Source: CAIOZW01 sp049317725
GTDB taxonomy: Bacteria; Acidobacteriota; Blastocatellia; RBC074
Assembly: GCA_049317725.1 (NCBI GenBank)
Contig: JBMOHS010000032.1
Location: forward strand, 1 to 27,556
DNA: 27,556 nucleotides
Direction of reading: 5' to 3'
The first letter of the stretch is position 1; every line of letters starts with the position of its first letter. The position numbers were made by a program, and so were the translations under genes. The notes below the pieces were generated by a model, which saw only the letters and a program-made list of their open reading frames with translations, was not told the origin of the DNA and ran no database searches. Positions 11,413-17,909 of the stretch are shown piece after piece.

Positions 11413-12232
11413 GCTCTGTCCCTCACATCCCGACGGTCTGCCTCTGCCTTGCCACCAGGAGAGAGGTGCCGGGCGACCAGTTCGTCCCTGCGTCAAACGG
11501 AATCCCCGGAACCTGCTCCTTCCCTTGTGTCTCCCGCTCGCCCTCCTCCTCTCGTCCACACCCGTGACCCTCACCGGACGAGCCCTGGTTCGGGCAGAGG
11601 CTGACAGGCTGACCGACCCAACTGTCGAGGAGATCGTTACGCGCCTGCTCCAGAGCAGCCGGGAGCGGGAGGCGCGCCTCTCCGCTTACGTTGTCCCGAC
11701 AACCTACCGGGTAACGACGTCAAACGGGAAGGTCCGCGCCGAGGCGGAGGTGCAACTGCGCTACTCTCCTCCCAGCACCAAGGAGTTCCAGGTTCTCTCT
11801 GAGACAGGGTCTTCTTTGGTCCGGGATCGCGTCTTCAAGCCGCTCATGGAGGTCGAAGTCGAGTCCGCCGCCGGGCGTAACCGGGAGCGCAGCGCCATCT
11901 CTCCCATCAACTACACATTCTCCCTCATCGGGGAGGAGCACGTCGAGAATCTCCGCTGCTTCGTGCTCCAGGCGGAGCCGAAACGGATCGACAAGTACCT
12001 CTTTCGGGGAAAGATCTGGGTGGATGCGAGTGCCTATGCCATCGTCCGAATTGCCGGTGAACTCGCGAAGTCACCTTCCTTCTGGATCTCGCGAGTCGAC
12101 TTCGTCCGCTCCTACCGGAGGGTGGGAGCCCACTGGCTCCCCAGCCGCAACGAGTCGATCACCAAGGTCAAGATCTCTGGCCGCAATATCCTGACCATCG
12201 ACTATGGCGCCTATCACTTTCCCGCTTCCTGA
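11381..12232 (+). CDS. LolA-like (outer-membrane lipoprotein-sorting protein-like) exported protein
   Basis: A 283-residue protein if started at ATG 11381; the start is uncertain. The hydrophobic core LLLPLCLPLALLL lies about 45 residues after this ATG, preceded by basic residues (VKRNPRN). The real start may therefore be nearer that core, but no ATG, GTG or Shine-Dalgarno supports one. The mature part, from about EADRLTDPTVEEIVTRLLQ, has the beta-rich organisation of LolA/LolB-like lipoprotein-sorting proteins: YRVTTSNGKVRAEAEV, GKIWVDASAYAIVRIAGE, and SPSFWISRVDFVRSYRRVG...WLPSRNES. I recall this type as frequent in Acidobacteriota genomes. It would act in the periplasm. It is convergent with the selenoprotein gene, 9 bp apart. 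Confidence 0.75.
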   Translation: MDMNRISELSTLCPSHPDGLPLPCHQERGAGRPVRPCVKRNPRNLLLPLCLPLALLLSSTPVTLTGRALVRAEADRLTDPTVEEIVTRLLQSSREREARLSAYVVPTTYRVTTSNGKVRAEAEVQLRYSPPSTKEFQVLSETGSSLVRDRVFKPLMEVEVESAAGRNRERSAISPINYTFSLIGEEHVENLRCFVLQAEPKRIDKYLFRGKIWVDASAYAIVRIAGELAKSPSFWISRVDFVRSYRRVGAHWLPSRNESITKVKISGRNILTIDYGAYHFPAS

Positions 12233-12241
12233 GGTGGCAGG

Positions 12242-12763
12242 TCAATCGATGGCGCAGGAGGCCATGCCGACATAATCAGGTCGGTCGGCGGGCGTCTCAT
12301 GCCGGTAGGCCTGCCGCACTTGGCCACGGTAGATCAGGAAGGTTCCCGGCATCCGAAACCCATCCCCCACCAGCTTGCCTACGCCGAAACCGCGCAGGAT
12401 CGCGCTCTCGAAGCCGCGCTTCCAGACCTTCCAGTTGAAGATCTCCGCCAAAGTGCCGCGCCGTAATTCGAACGCTTGGTAGAGGGTGGCCTCTGGGTCA
12501 CTCACGCGGGGCAGGTCCGCATCGCCCCAGCGCGCAAAGAAGTCACGCGCCATCTCTTCACTGCCTTGGTGAACGAACGCAACCTGCGTCCCTGTCGCTT
12601 CGATGGCCGGGCGGTGCTCCTTGATCTCCGCCAGGGCCTCGCGACAGAACGTTCAGCCAAAATGGCGCAAAAAGACGAGCAGCAGCGGGGCTCGGTCCGA
12701 GATCTCCCGCAGCGTCTCGCCGGTCTGGGTGCGGTATTGTTCGAGAAGGGAAGTTGTCTCCAT
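12242..12763 (-). CDS. Predicted selenoprotein: peroxiredoxin-like AhpC/TSA-2 (SelU/PRXL2-like) with UxxC motif
   Basis: A 173-residue product if the in-frame TGA at 12653-12655 is read as selenocysteine (Sec37). The first segment begins at ATG 12763, 7 nt after a perfect AAGGAGG, and ends LLLVFLRHFG-TGA. The same frame continues TFCREALAEIK and remains open to TGA at 12242. The joined protein matches the thioredoxin-fold AhpC/TSA-2 family, in which the site reads HFGCxFCREA. The UGA thus replaces exactly the first redox cysteine of the CxxC motif, giving U37-x-x-C40. Similarity continues on both sides of the TGA (VAFVHQGSEEMARDFF, YQAFELRRGT, GDGFRMPGTFLIYRG), and there is no other lesion. 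A SECIS-like hairpin follows the UGA. A thiol/peroxide redox role is likely; substrate unknown. No Sec machinery lies in the window. The alternative is a nonsense-mutated pseudogene. Confidence 0.82.
12605..12638 (-). promoter_or_regulatory. Candidate bacterial SECIS element (in mRNA, 3' of the UGA)
   Basis: Read on the mRNA (minus) strand, nucleotides 15-48 after the UGA fold as GGCC / GGCC (4 bp), an asymmetric CU/C internal mismatch, then GGCGG / CCGCC (5 bp), closing a 13-nt loop AGAUCAAGGAGCA. A GG doublet in the loop lies 33-34 nt after the UGA. Bacterial SECIS elements sit just downstream of the UGA within the coding region and carry a guanosine in the apical loop about 16-37 nt away, so placement fits. 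The fold was drawn by hand. Confidence 0.6.
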
Positions 12764-12770
12764 CGATCGA

Positions 12771-12777
12771 CCTCCTT
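12771..12777 (-). promoter_or_regulatory. Ribosome binding site of the predicted selenoprotein
   Basis: AAGGAGG on the minus strand, 7 nt before ATG 12763. It is the strongest Shine-Dalgarno I found in the window. It fixes the translation start upstream of the TGA, which argues that the short upstream segment is translated rather than a relic. Confidence 0.85.
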
Positions 12778-12821
12778 GGGATATTGAGGAATGGGCTCTC
12801 CGCCCACCTCTGACCGACGCT

Positions 12822-13784
12822 TCAGGCCATGACTGGGTCCGCGACACGGGCGACCGACGCACGCATCGGGACAGCCAGCCCGTTGTAGAGCAGCAAGATC
12901 AGGGCGATCCACAGCAGATCCGAGAGAAGAAGATGCACAAGCTGCAGCCAGATCGGGGCGTGCAAAAGCAGATTGACCAGCCCACACGAAAATTGAATGG
13001 CAATCAGGGCGATGAGCGAGCGTGAGAAGAAGGTCGTCCAGCGGCCGGCACGCCAGAGGCGAATGACCGTTGCCGTGAAGACCAGTTGTCCACTCACCAG
13101 CCCGGCAATCACTGGGTGGTAAATTCGCAGCCGGACCAGGATGTGGCCCGTTGCCGAAAGGTCTGCCCGCAACCCTTCCGCCAGCGACGTCACCGGAAAG
13201 AGCGTTGCCCCAAGCGCACTGATCGCTCCGCTCACCCCCACCAGTAATGTGCCCAGCAGCGCGGCTCCGCCCAGGTAGAGCATCTTTCGCTGCCCGGAAA
13301 AGGTCGGTCGCAGATCAGATGTCGCCGCCCAGGCAGTCAGCGTCAGGAACCCGACGAGAATGAAGGTGTTGATGAGGTGGGCCGCCATCCAGTAGGCTCG
13401 CGCCACCGACTGGTTCATGGCCACGTACTCGAAGAGGACCAATCCCGCGCCAATCAGGGCTTCGGTCAGGATGAAGAAGAGGGAGAGGACGGCGAAACGA
13501 CGGACGGGGTGGCGCTTCGCGAAGACCCGAAAGGCCCAGACCACCAACCCAACCACCAGAAGGAGCGCCAAGCCGCTCGTCAGCCGGTGGGAGAACTCGA
13601 CGATTGTCGCCATCGTCTCGGTCCGTGGCACGACTTCGCCATTGCAGAGCGGCCAATGGCTGCCACAGCCCGCCCCGGATCCGCTGGCCCGCACGTAGGC
13701 CCCCCAGACGATCACCAGCAGGTTGTACCCGAGGACCCCCCAGGCGTATCTCTGAAACCAGTTCGCTGCTCGATTCTCCACCAT
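12822..13784 (-). CDS. ctaA: Heme A synthase (CtaA/COX15 family)
   Basis: A 320-residue polytopic membrane protein that converts heme O to heme A for aa3-type or related cytochrome oxidases. I start it at ATG 13784 because GGAGGAG lies just upstream; an in-frame start 60 bp further upstream adds a non-conserved leader. About eight transmembrane segments are visible. The four family histidines are in place: H66 in EFSHRLTSG, H136 in AAHLINTF, H223 in IYHPVIAG and H284 in LVHLLLSD. The acidic residue E63 stands before the first. The first external loop has GCGSHWPLC, with C40 and C47 spaced like the cysteine pair of Bacillus-type CtaA. It lies 58 bp upstream of the selenoprotein gene on the same strand, so the two may share a transcript. 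Confidence 0.95.
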   Translation of the reverse strand: MVENRAANWFQRYAWGVLGYNLLVIVWGAYVRASGSGAGCGSHWPLCNGEVVPRTETMATIVEFSHRLTSGLALLLVVGLVVWAFRVFAKRHPVRRFAVLSLFFILTEALIGAGLVLFEYVAMNQSVARAYWMAAHLINTFILVGFLTLTAWAATSDLRPTFSGQRKMLYLGGAALLGTLLVGVSGAISALGATLFPVTSLAEGLRADLSATGHILVRLRIYHPVIAGLVSGQLVFTATVIRLWRAGRWTTFFSRSLIALIAIQFSCGLVNLLLHAPIWLQLVHLLLSDLLWIALILLLYNGLAVPMRASVARVADPVMA

Positions 13785-13836
13785 CTGACTCCTCCGACCA
13801 ATTCTGAAGAACAGCCCCACGGACCGTTCCGGCCTC

Positions 13837-13875
13837 GACAGCATACCTTGTCAGGCTGTCAAAAGGCATGCCTTT
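13837..13875. repeat. Small inverted repeats between photolyase and heme A synthase genes
   Basis: GACAGC / GCTGTC (13837-13842 / 13855-13860, 12-nt loop) next to a 14-bp perfect palindrome AAAGGCATGCCTTT (13862-13875). Both lie in the 96-bp gap downstream of the photolyase stop. They could end the photolyase transcript or form an operator for ctaA. There is no clear T-tract. Confidence 0.4.
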
Positions 13876-13880
13876 CCACT

Positions 13881-15464
13881 CTAGGAGACGCCCGGCGAGA
13901 GCTGATCGAGAAAGCGGGCCGCCGCGGCGCGAAGCTCTCCCCGCTCCTTCTCTTCGATCCGGTTCAAGCCAAGGACGGCCGGGCCCAGCCGCGGGTTGGC
14001 TCGCAAAGTCTGCTCGTGCGTCAAGAGAAAGTTCCAGTAGAGGAAGTTGAACGGGCACGCGTCCTCGCCAGTCCGTTGCTTGGGATCGAACTGGCAATCG
14101 CGGCAGTAGTCGCTCATCCGGTTGATGTAGCTGCCCGAGGCGACGTAGGGCTTGGTCGCGGTTCGCCCACCGTCGGCGTTCAACCCCATCCCGATGACGT
14201 TCGGCAGGACGACCCACTCAAAGGCGTCGAGATAGAGCGCCATGAACCAATCGGAGACCTCGTCCGGCTTGATCCCACTCAACAGGCAAAAATTGCAGAG
14301 CACCATCAACCGCTCGATGTGGTGGCTGTAGCCATCCGACAGTACCCGTTCGATGACGTGGCGCAGGCAGTTCATCCCAGTCTTCCCGGTCCAGAAGAAC
14401 CCGGGCAGTGGTCGCTCCGCCTGCCAGGCATTGGCCTGCTGGAGGCCGGGCATCTGCTGCCAGTACTGCCAGTAGATATACTCGCGCCATCCCAGAATCT
14501 GCCGCACAAAGCCCTCCACCGAGTGGATCGGCGCCTCGCCACGACGGTAGGCCGCTTCCGCAGCGCGGATCGTCTCCAGTGGATCGAGCAGGCCCAGGTT
14601 GAGATAGGGGGAGAGGAGCGAGTGGAAGAGGCTGGCCGAGCGCGTCGTCATCGCGTCCTCGTAGGGGCCAAAGTCCCGCAACCTCTCCGCGAGGAAGCGC
14701 TTGAGCGCATCTTGGGCCTCTTCGTGGCTCACCGCCCAGCGAAACCCGCGGGCGGAGCCGTAGCCAGGCAGGGAATCCCCCGCCGCCTCCACTTCGGCGA
14801 TGACCTGCCTGGTGATCTCGTCCGGCTCCCATCCTTGCGTTGTTGGCAACTCGATCCGCTTGGGCAAGGGTTTGCGGTTCAGCTCGTCATAGTTCCACTC
14901 GCCTCCCGCGGGCCCTCCGTCGTCGTCGATGAGCACTTGGAAATGGCGACGCATCGCCCGGTAGAACGTCTCCATCACCACCCGCTTTCCCGTGGAGGCA
15001 CCGGGAACTGGATTGAAGCGCTCTGACAGGAATTGGCTATTCGGAAGAATGACGAGTGGATCTGGGGAGCTGCTGGACTCTGGCTGACAGTGAGAGGCGA
15101 GGAGCGCGGGAAGGACATCTGTCTGGAAGCGGCGAGCGGCTACTTCGCTCGCCGCCATCGTCAGCAGCCGTGTCGGACGAACTCGTGTGAGATGATCCTC
15201 AATCCCAGCACGGATCGAGGTGGCTCTGACATATTCAACTTGGAATCCCGCTTCACGCAGCGACCGCGCATAGTGCCTCATTGCGCTGAGGACGAAGACG
15301 CGCTTCTGTTGGTGATAGGGGTAACGGGCCAGCCGGGAGCGGGATTCGACCATCACGACTCGGACTCTTTCCTGGCCGACTTCTTTCCCGGCAGCGACAA
15401 TCGCCGGGTGAGTAGACAGGAGCTGATCTCCCGGAATCCAGACAGAGATTGACGGCTCGGACAT
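13881..15464 (-). CDS. Iron-sulfur cryptochrome/(6-4) photolyase (FeS-BCP, PhrB-like)
   Basis: A 527-residue cryptochrome/photolyase-family protein (photolyase-related protein class). It has an N-terminal Rossmann-like domain (ISVWIPGDQLL) and a C-terminal helical FAD-binding domain (from about 225) with the family motifs GWREYIYW (325-332) and PNVIGMGLNADGG (421-433). Four cysteines, C366, C454, C457 and C470, have spacings 88, 3 and 13. These are identical to the 4Fe-4S ligands of Agrobacterium PhrB as I remember them (350, 438, 441, 454). The segment YINRMSDYCRDC...DACPFNFLYW is characteristic of this clade. The expected activity is light-driven repair of (6-4) photoproducts, or photoreception. 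The Shine-Dalgarno is weak. A small unknown gene lies 63 bp upstream on the same strand. Confidence 0.94.
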   Translation of the reverse strand: MSEPSISVWIPGDQLLSTHPAIVAAGKEVGQERVRVVMVESRSRLARYPYHQQKRVFVLSAMRHYARSLREAGFQVEYVRATSIRAGIEDHLTRVRPTRLLTMAASEVAARRFQTDVLPALLASHCQPESSSSPDPLVILPNSQFLSERFNPVPGASTGKRVVMETFYRAMRRHFQVLIDDDGGPAGGEWNYDELNRKPLPKRIELPTTQGWEPDEITRQVIAEVEAAGDSLPGYGSARGFRWAVSHEEAQDALKRFLAERLRDFGPYEDAMTTRSASLFHSLLSPYLNLGLLDPLETIRAAEAAYRRGEAPIHSVEGFVRQILGWREYIYWQYWQQMPGLQQANAWQAERPLPGFFWTGKTGMNCLRHVIERVLSDGYSHHIERLMVLCNFCLLSGIKPDEVSDWFMALYLDAFEWVVLPNVIGMGLNADGGRTATKPYVASGSYINRMSDYCRDCQFDPKQRTGEDACPFNFLYWNFLLTHEQTLRANPRLGPAVLGLNRIEEKERGELRAAAARFLDQLSPGVS

Positions 15465-15527
15465 GGCTTACGACCCACTCACATTCACGATCCGAACTCT
15501 CTCCTCGGTACTCCCGAACGGTCCGGT

Positions 15528-15797
15528 CTACAACTCGCGCGGACTGGTGTACTGCTCGTAGTGGCGGAAGGGCTCGACACCGCGCACAAAGTCGTAGCGA
15601 GTCTCAGGAGAGCGCTCCTCCAACTTGACCACCTCGACCGCCTCGATCAAGAGGCGATCAAAGCTCTCAAGAGGGCTCCCATTGCGCAGGCAGGCCTGAA
15701 CGTGCGTCTTGACCACTTGGTCGACCTTGGCGCGCTGCTCCGTCGATAACTTGTTGAGCATTTTCAGCGTCTGATCCGATATCTTGTTGGTAATCAT
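15528..15797 (-). CDS. Small hypothetical protein, 89 residues
   Basis: I do not recognise this protein. The start at ATG 15797 is preceded by AAGGA about 5 nt upstream, inside a purine-rich leader; a longer in-frame form would need a start without a Shine-Dalgarno. The sequence begins MITNKISDQTLKMLNKLS, is mostly charged and helical, has no membrane segment or signal peptide, and ends in a Tyr/Pro-rich stretch (YDFVRG...HYEQY). It lies directly upstream of the photolyase gene on the same strand and could be co-transcribed. Its leader contains the hairpin cluster at 15847-15905. Confidence 0.6.
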   Translation of the reverse strand: MITNKISDQTLKMLNKLSTEQRAKVDQVVKTHVQACLRNGSPLESFDRLLIEAVEVVKLEERSPETRYDFVRGVEPFRHYEQYTSPREL

Positions 15798-15846
15798 CCT
15801 CTTCCTTCTCCTCTCTTCTTCTCTTCTCCAATCGATCTTCCTTAAC

Positions 15847-15905
15847 CTGCTTAGGGTAGCAGTTGTGGGTGCAACTCCCAAGAGCCGGTCGGCAGTAAAG
15901 TCTGC
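15847..15905 (-). ncRNA. Unassigned structured leader: four consecutive small hairpins
   Basis: Within 59 bp there are four adjacent inverted repeats (plus-strand notation). They are CTGCT/AGCAG with loop TAGGGT (15847-15862), TGGG/CCCA with loop TGCAACT (15866-15880), GCC/GGC with loop GGTC (15884-15893), and GCAG/CTGC with loop TAAAGT (15892-15905, sharing two bases with the third). The region lies in the leader of the 89-residue protein and downstream of the SDR gene, both on the minus strand. I could not match it to a riboswitch class I know. The strand is inferred only from neighbours. Confidence 0.35.
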
Positions 15906-16012
15906 GTACAATCAATTAACGCAATTTCAATACGCTCAAAGATTTGCGAAATCGTTACGATTCTTCCACTTCTCTATCCGCCCTGGGCCGCGGTGAGAGG
16001 TTGCGCGGTCGA

Positions 16013-16801
16013 TCAGCGCCCGCGGACGGAGCTGAGGCCGCCGTCGATGCCGAGGATCTGACCGGTGACCCAGGACTGGGCCGGGTCGAGCAGCCAAGCC
16101 AGACCAGAGGCGACGTCCTCCGGCTCCCCGATCCGCCCGAGCGCGTGCATGGCCGTCGAGGCCTTCAGCGAGGCTTCATTGCCGGTAATTCGGCTAGTCA
16201 TTGGCGTTCGGACCAGCCCAGGAGCCACGGCATTGACGCGGATCCCGCGCGAGGCATAGCTTGCCGCGGCGGAGAGGACCAGCCCCTGGATTGCTCCCTT
16301 GGCGGCCGCGATCGCTTCGTGGTTCGCCAGCCCAACCTTTGCTGCTGCCGACGAGACGAGCGCGATCGATCCCCCAATCTGTCCCGTGCGGATCATCGCC
16401 TTGATGGCCCCTCTTGTCACCGCAAAGGCACTGCCGAGGTTGATCTGAATCGTGCTGGCCCACTCTGACTCTGACGTCAGGTGGATCGGTTTTAAGAGGA
16501 TCGATCCGATGCAATTGGCGACACCGTCCAGCGCACCATAGGTTGCCGCGACCTCCTCGAGAAAGGCTTCGACTGCAGCCACATCGGTCGCGTCGAGCAC
16601 CCGTTGATCGATCCTGGCATTAGGATTCCCACTCCGCAGATCTTCGGTCAGGGCGCGCAGCCGCTCCTCGTTTCGCGTGACCAGCAGTAGCTGGTCTCCT
16701 CCTCCAGCGCCATTCGCCAGGAGACGACGGGCCAGGGCTCCTCCAATTCCCCCTGTCGCGCCGAAGATGACATAGACCCGCGCCTTCTTTTGCTCCACCA
16801 T
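16013..16801 (-). CDS. Short-chain dehydrogenase/reductase-like protein lacking the catalytic tyrosine
   Basis: A 262-residue protein with a Rossmann fold of the classical SDR family: cofactor motif GATGGIG (14-20), VANCIG (95-99 region) in place of NNAG, ALVSS with S151, and a C-terminal VAPGLVRTPM and DGG segment. The active-site motif that should read YxxxK reads I164-A-A-A-K168. The tyrosine acid/base is therefore replaced while serine and lysine positions are kept at normal spacing. The start is set at ATG 16801 because AGAGGA lies 8 nt upstream; a GTG at 16855 extends the protein without a Shine-Dalgarno. The cofactor is probably NAD(P), but the reaction, if any, is unknown. It lies downstream of the fasciclin gene, separated from it by a terminator, so it likely has its own promoter. 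Confidence 0.85.
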   Translation of the reverse strand: MVEQKKARVYVIFGATGGIGGALARRLLANGAGGGDQLLLVTRNEERLRALTEDLRSGNPNARIDQRVLDATDVAAVEAFLEEVAATYGALDGVANCIGSILLKPIHLTSESEWASTIQINLGSAFAVTRGAIKAMIRTGQIGGSIALVSSAAAKVGLANHEAIAAAKGAIQGLVLSAAASYASRGIRVNAVAPGLVRTPMTSRITGNEASLKASTAMHALGRIGEPEDVASGLAWLLDPAQSWVTGQILGIDGGLSSVRGR

Positions 16802-16875
16802 TTCGCTGATCCTCTCTTGCGTCTCCAGGTCTGAGGAATCGACCCGCTCGGCCACTCAGGGTTGGAAGAGAACAA

Positions 16876-16919
16876 AATGGCGACCTGATCGGGGGAGTAC
16901 CCCCATCCAGGTCGCCATT
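16876..16919 (-). terminator. Strong rho-independent terminator of the fasciclin gene
   Basis: A perfect 12-bp inverted repeat AATGGCGACCTG / CAGGTCGCCATT encloses a second stem GGGGG-AGTA-CCCCC. Read on the minus strand the hairpin is followed by TTTTGTTCTCTT, a usable U-rich tract. It lies 60 bp after the fasciclin stop codon and upstream of the SDR start. Confidence 0.88.
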
Positions 16920-16979
16920 CCGGTATCGAACTCGTTACAACCAGGTCCACTTAATCCGGTTGATGAGATTCAAGAACCA

Positions 16980-17465
16980 TTACTTGGGAAGGATGACCGT
17001 GTCGATGACGTGAATCACGCCGTTGGTGCACTCAATGTCGGTCTTGACCACATTGGCGTTGTCGACTTTAACTCCACCTTCCTTGACCGTGATCTTGGCG
17101 ACGGAACCTTGGACCGTCTTGGCCTCGGTCAGCTTGACGACATCCTTAGCCATGACGTTACCCGCGACAACGTGATAGAGCAGGACCTTGGTCAGCGCCT
17201 GCTTGTCAGCGAGGAGCCCATCAAGAGTCGCCTTGGGGAGCTTGGCGAAGGCAGCGTCCGTTGGCGCGAAGACGGTGAAGGGGCCCTTGCCCTTGAGCGT
17301 CTCGACCAGACCCGCCGCCTTGACCGCCGTCACCAGGGTATTGAAGCTGCCCGCGCCAACTGCGGTGTCGACAATGTCCTTCTTCTCGGGATTGGCTTCG
17401 ACCGGCATCACCAGAAGCGCCAACGCCAGAACCATCACACCTGCCATTACTCGATTCTTCAACAT
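16980..17465 (-). CDS. Secreted fasciclin (FAS1) domain protein
   Basis: A 161-residue protein made of a signal peptide (MLKNRVMAG, then a hydrophobic stretch to about residue 24) and one complete FAS1 domain. The domain's two conserved blocks are visible: FTVFAPTDAAFAKLP (63-77) and NGVIHVIDTVILP (148-160), with the central YH pair (LLYHVVAG, 96-102). The length is the usual one for bacterial single-FAS1 proteins (MPB70-like), which are extracellular or surface proteins linked to adhesion; the exact role is unknown. The start is ATG 17465, with GAGAGG 7 nt upstream. A promoter with an overlapping dyad and a strong terminator bracket it, so it is probably monocistronic. Confidence 0.94.
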   Translation of the reverse strand: MLKNRVMAGVMVLALALLVMPVEANPEKKDIVDTAVGAGSFNTLVTAVKAAGLVETLKGKGPFTVFAPTDAAFAKLPKATLDGLLADKQALTKVLLYHVVAGNVMAKDVVKLTEAKTVQGSVAKITVKEGGVKVDNANVVKTDIECTNGVIHVIDTVILPK

Positions 17466-17670
17466 GGTTTTACCTCTCTCCTTCATTGAAACTTGAAAGT
17501 AAGACCGTTCAGTGCCGATCTCATACATTCTTCTTTTCCCGAATCCTTCTCTCTCTTTTGCCGATCAATCGAATCACCCTGCCGGGCTCTTGCTTCTGGA
17601 CCTCGTCATCACTCACAACCAGGATTGTCGACTGCGATCCGGGGCCCGGTCTTTTTCCAGAACAAGACGA

Positions 17671-17699
17671 ACAATATGTCGCTGCCAAGATTTTGTCAA
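17671..17699 (-). promoter_or_regulatory. Sigma-70-type promoter of the fasciclin gene
   Basis: On the minus strand a perfect -35 TTGACA (17699-17694) is followed, after exactly 17 bp, by -10 TATTGT (17676-17671). It points towards the fasciclin start at 17465, leaving a leader of about 200 nt. A dyad covers the -35 box. Confidence 0.7.
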
Positions 17700-17718
17700 G
17701 GTTCATATTGTGACAAAA
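17691..17718. promoter_or_regulatory. Dyad operator overlapping the fasciclin -35 box
   Basis: TTTTGTCA (17691-17698) and TGACAAAA (17711-17718) form a perfect 8-bp dyad with 12 bp between the arms. A second dyad, CAAGGTT / AACCTTG (17697-17703 / 17717-17723), is interleaved with it. The left arm covers the -35 hexamer of the minus-strand promoter, so a bound protein would be expected to repress it. The regulator is not identified. Confidence 0.6.
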
Positions 17719-17772
17719 CCTTGCTTTTTCTGTTCAGGGGGCTGCGTTGGTCGCAATATCTGGACAAATAGA

Positions 17773-17801
17773 TTGACATGACCTGGACAGGCTTCTAGGA
17801 T
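17773..17801 (+). promoter_or_regulatory. Sigma-70-type promoter of the SRPBCC-ABC-AttH operon
   Basis: TTGACA (17773-17778), 17-bp spacer, TAGGAT (17796-17801) on the plus strand, about 100 bp upstream of the GTG start at 17910. Two direct copies of TGGACA (17761-17766 and 17784-17789) flank the -35 box. It runs divergently from the fasciclin promoter, whose -35 box lies about 75 bp away. Confidence 0.7.
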
Positions 17802-17909
17802 GTGACTTCTTGTCAGGGGGAGAAGCAGCGCATCTTGATGTGGTATAGACAGATTCTCTCACGGAAGCAGAGAGGGCATCTGGGGTCGTGAACAGGGGGG
17901 AGAAGGGCA

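Noticed and set aside
11413..11574. N-terminal extension of cofE by 54 codons
   Set aside because: Arg/Gly-rich and unlike CofE; the GTG at 11412 with GAGGGA upstream gives the normal length.
12242..12553. A separate short gene starting at ATG 12553 downstream of the TGA
   Set aside because: It has no Shine-Dalgarno and would lack the redox motif. The frame is continuous through the TGA with family similarity on both sides, so it is the C-terminal part of the predicted selenoprotein.
12653..12655. Nonsense mutation making the peroxiredoxin-like gene a pseudogene
   Set aside because: The TGA falls precisely on the catalytic Cys codon, there is no other lesion, the ribosome binding site is ideal and a SECIS-like hairpin follows. 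A random stop would not be expected to land there, though it cannot be excluded without the Sec machinery.
13377..15026. Long plus-strand open frame opposite heme A synthase and photolyase
   Set aside because: The minus-strand genes are unambiguous by motif; the plus-strand product has no recognisable family.
15847..15905. Cobalamin riboswitch or tRNA (TGGG-TGCAACT-CCCA looks like a T-arm or a B12-box fragment)
   Set aside because: The canonical B12 box and the T-loop TTCGA sequence are absent, and no acceptor, D or anticodon arms can be built around it.
17697..17723. CarH/LitR-type (TGTACA) light-responsive operator, considered because a photolyase lies in the window
   Set aside because: The dyad arms read TTGTCA/TGACAA, not TGTACA; no MerR/B12-binding regulator gene is in the window, and the photolyase is not adjacent to this region.
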